A DNA stretch of 5,335 nucleotides. Source: an uncultured Campylobacter sp. (GTDB lineage: Bacteria; Campylobacterota; Campylobacteria; Campylobacterales; Campylobacteraceae). Of this stretch, positions 5,291 to 5,335 are shown one piece after another (the first letter of the stretch is position 1; each line of letters opens with the position of its first letter). The position numbers and the translations under genes are program-made. Below the pieces are notes generated by a model. That model was not told the DNA's origin. It worked only from the letters and a program-made list of their open reading frames with translations, and made no database searches. The stretch spans positions 1 through 5,335 of the forward strand of contig UQCL01000083.1 of assembly GCA_900539505.1 (NCBI GenBank). Reading direction: 5' to 3'.

Positions 5291-5335
5291 CTGTCTCTTA
5301 TACACATCTCCGAGCCCACGAGACTACGCTGCATC
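5291..5335 (-). other. Nextera read-2 adapter, i7 index and P7 start (artefact)
   Basis: The Tn5 mosaic end CTGTCTCTTATACACATCT (5291-5309) is followed by the read-2 adapter CCGAGCCCACGAGAC (5310-5324). An 8-base index TACGCTGC (5325-5332) and ATC, the first bases of P7, come next. From memory the index matches Nextera i7 N721. This is library sequence, not genome; the insert ends at about 5290. Confidence 0.98.

Noticed and set aside
11..5309. Perfect 19-bp terminal inverted repeats resembling Tn5 transposon ends
   Set aside because: They are the mosaic ends of the Nextera kit, joined to known adapter bases and an index, and no transposase gene is present.

Overview
The window is a 5,335-base contig or library molecule whose first 29 and last 45 bases are Illumina Nextera adapter, so the biological insert is about positions 30-5290. 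The insert looks like a Campylobacter (Campylobacterota) with moderate GC. The evidence is frequent AAATTTTAAAATTT-type words, AAGGAG ribosome binding sites, TATAAT -10 boxes without clear -35 boxes, GCG-rich codons in the conserved gene, a PPK1 polyphosphate kinase, and Helicobacter-cysteine-rich-protein (Hcp)-like Sel1-repeat proteins. The species is not determinable by eye; mixed-GC oral/gut species such as C. gracilis or the C. rectus/showae group fit the composition. That placement is inference.

Layout, all on the + strand: (1) 30-133, the 3' end of an unrecognised gene. (2) 134-358, an intergenic region with AT-rich palindromes and a good -10 box. (3) 359-1437, two overlapping genes (ATGA junction) encoding small, exported, cysteine-rich paralogues whose cysteine pairs are in the same register with a compact 33-residue period. 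(4) 1438-1800, a short ORF behind a strong RBS, then an apparent third family member reduced to a signal peptide plus frameshifted Sel1-like fragments. (5) 1831-1890, promoter and RBS for ppk. (6) 1891-3972, ppk, full length with its catalytic residues. (7) 3973-4116, an intergenic region with GCGCGC hairpins. (8) 4117-5142, an exported 341-aa protein with eight CX7C Sel1/Hcp repeats. (9) 5143-5290, an intergenic region with a 22-bp perfect palindrome that may be a terminator.

The only gene with a secure biochemical role is ppk (cytoplasmic/membrane-associated polyphosphate synthesis). The three intact Sel1/Hcp-like proteins are predicted to be periplasmic or secreted and disulphide-bonded, and nothing in the sequence ties them mechanistically to PPK. 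The most interesting content is the diversifying Cys-repeat family: a tandem compact pair, a decayed third copy, and a large copy with heptad-sized insertions in its helices. I see no mobile element, CRISPR array, RNA gene or defence system.
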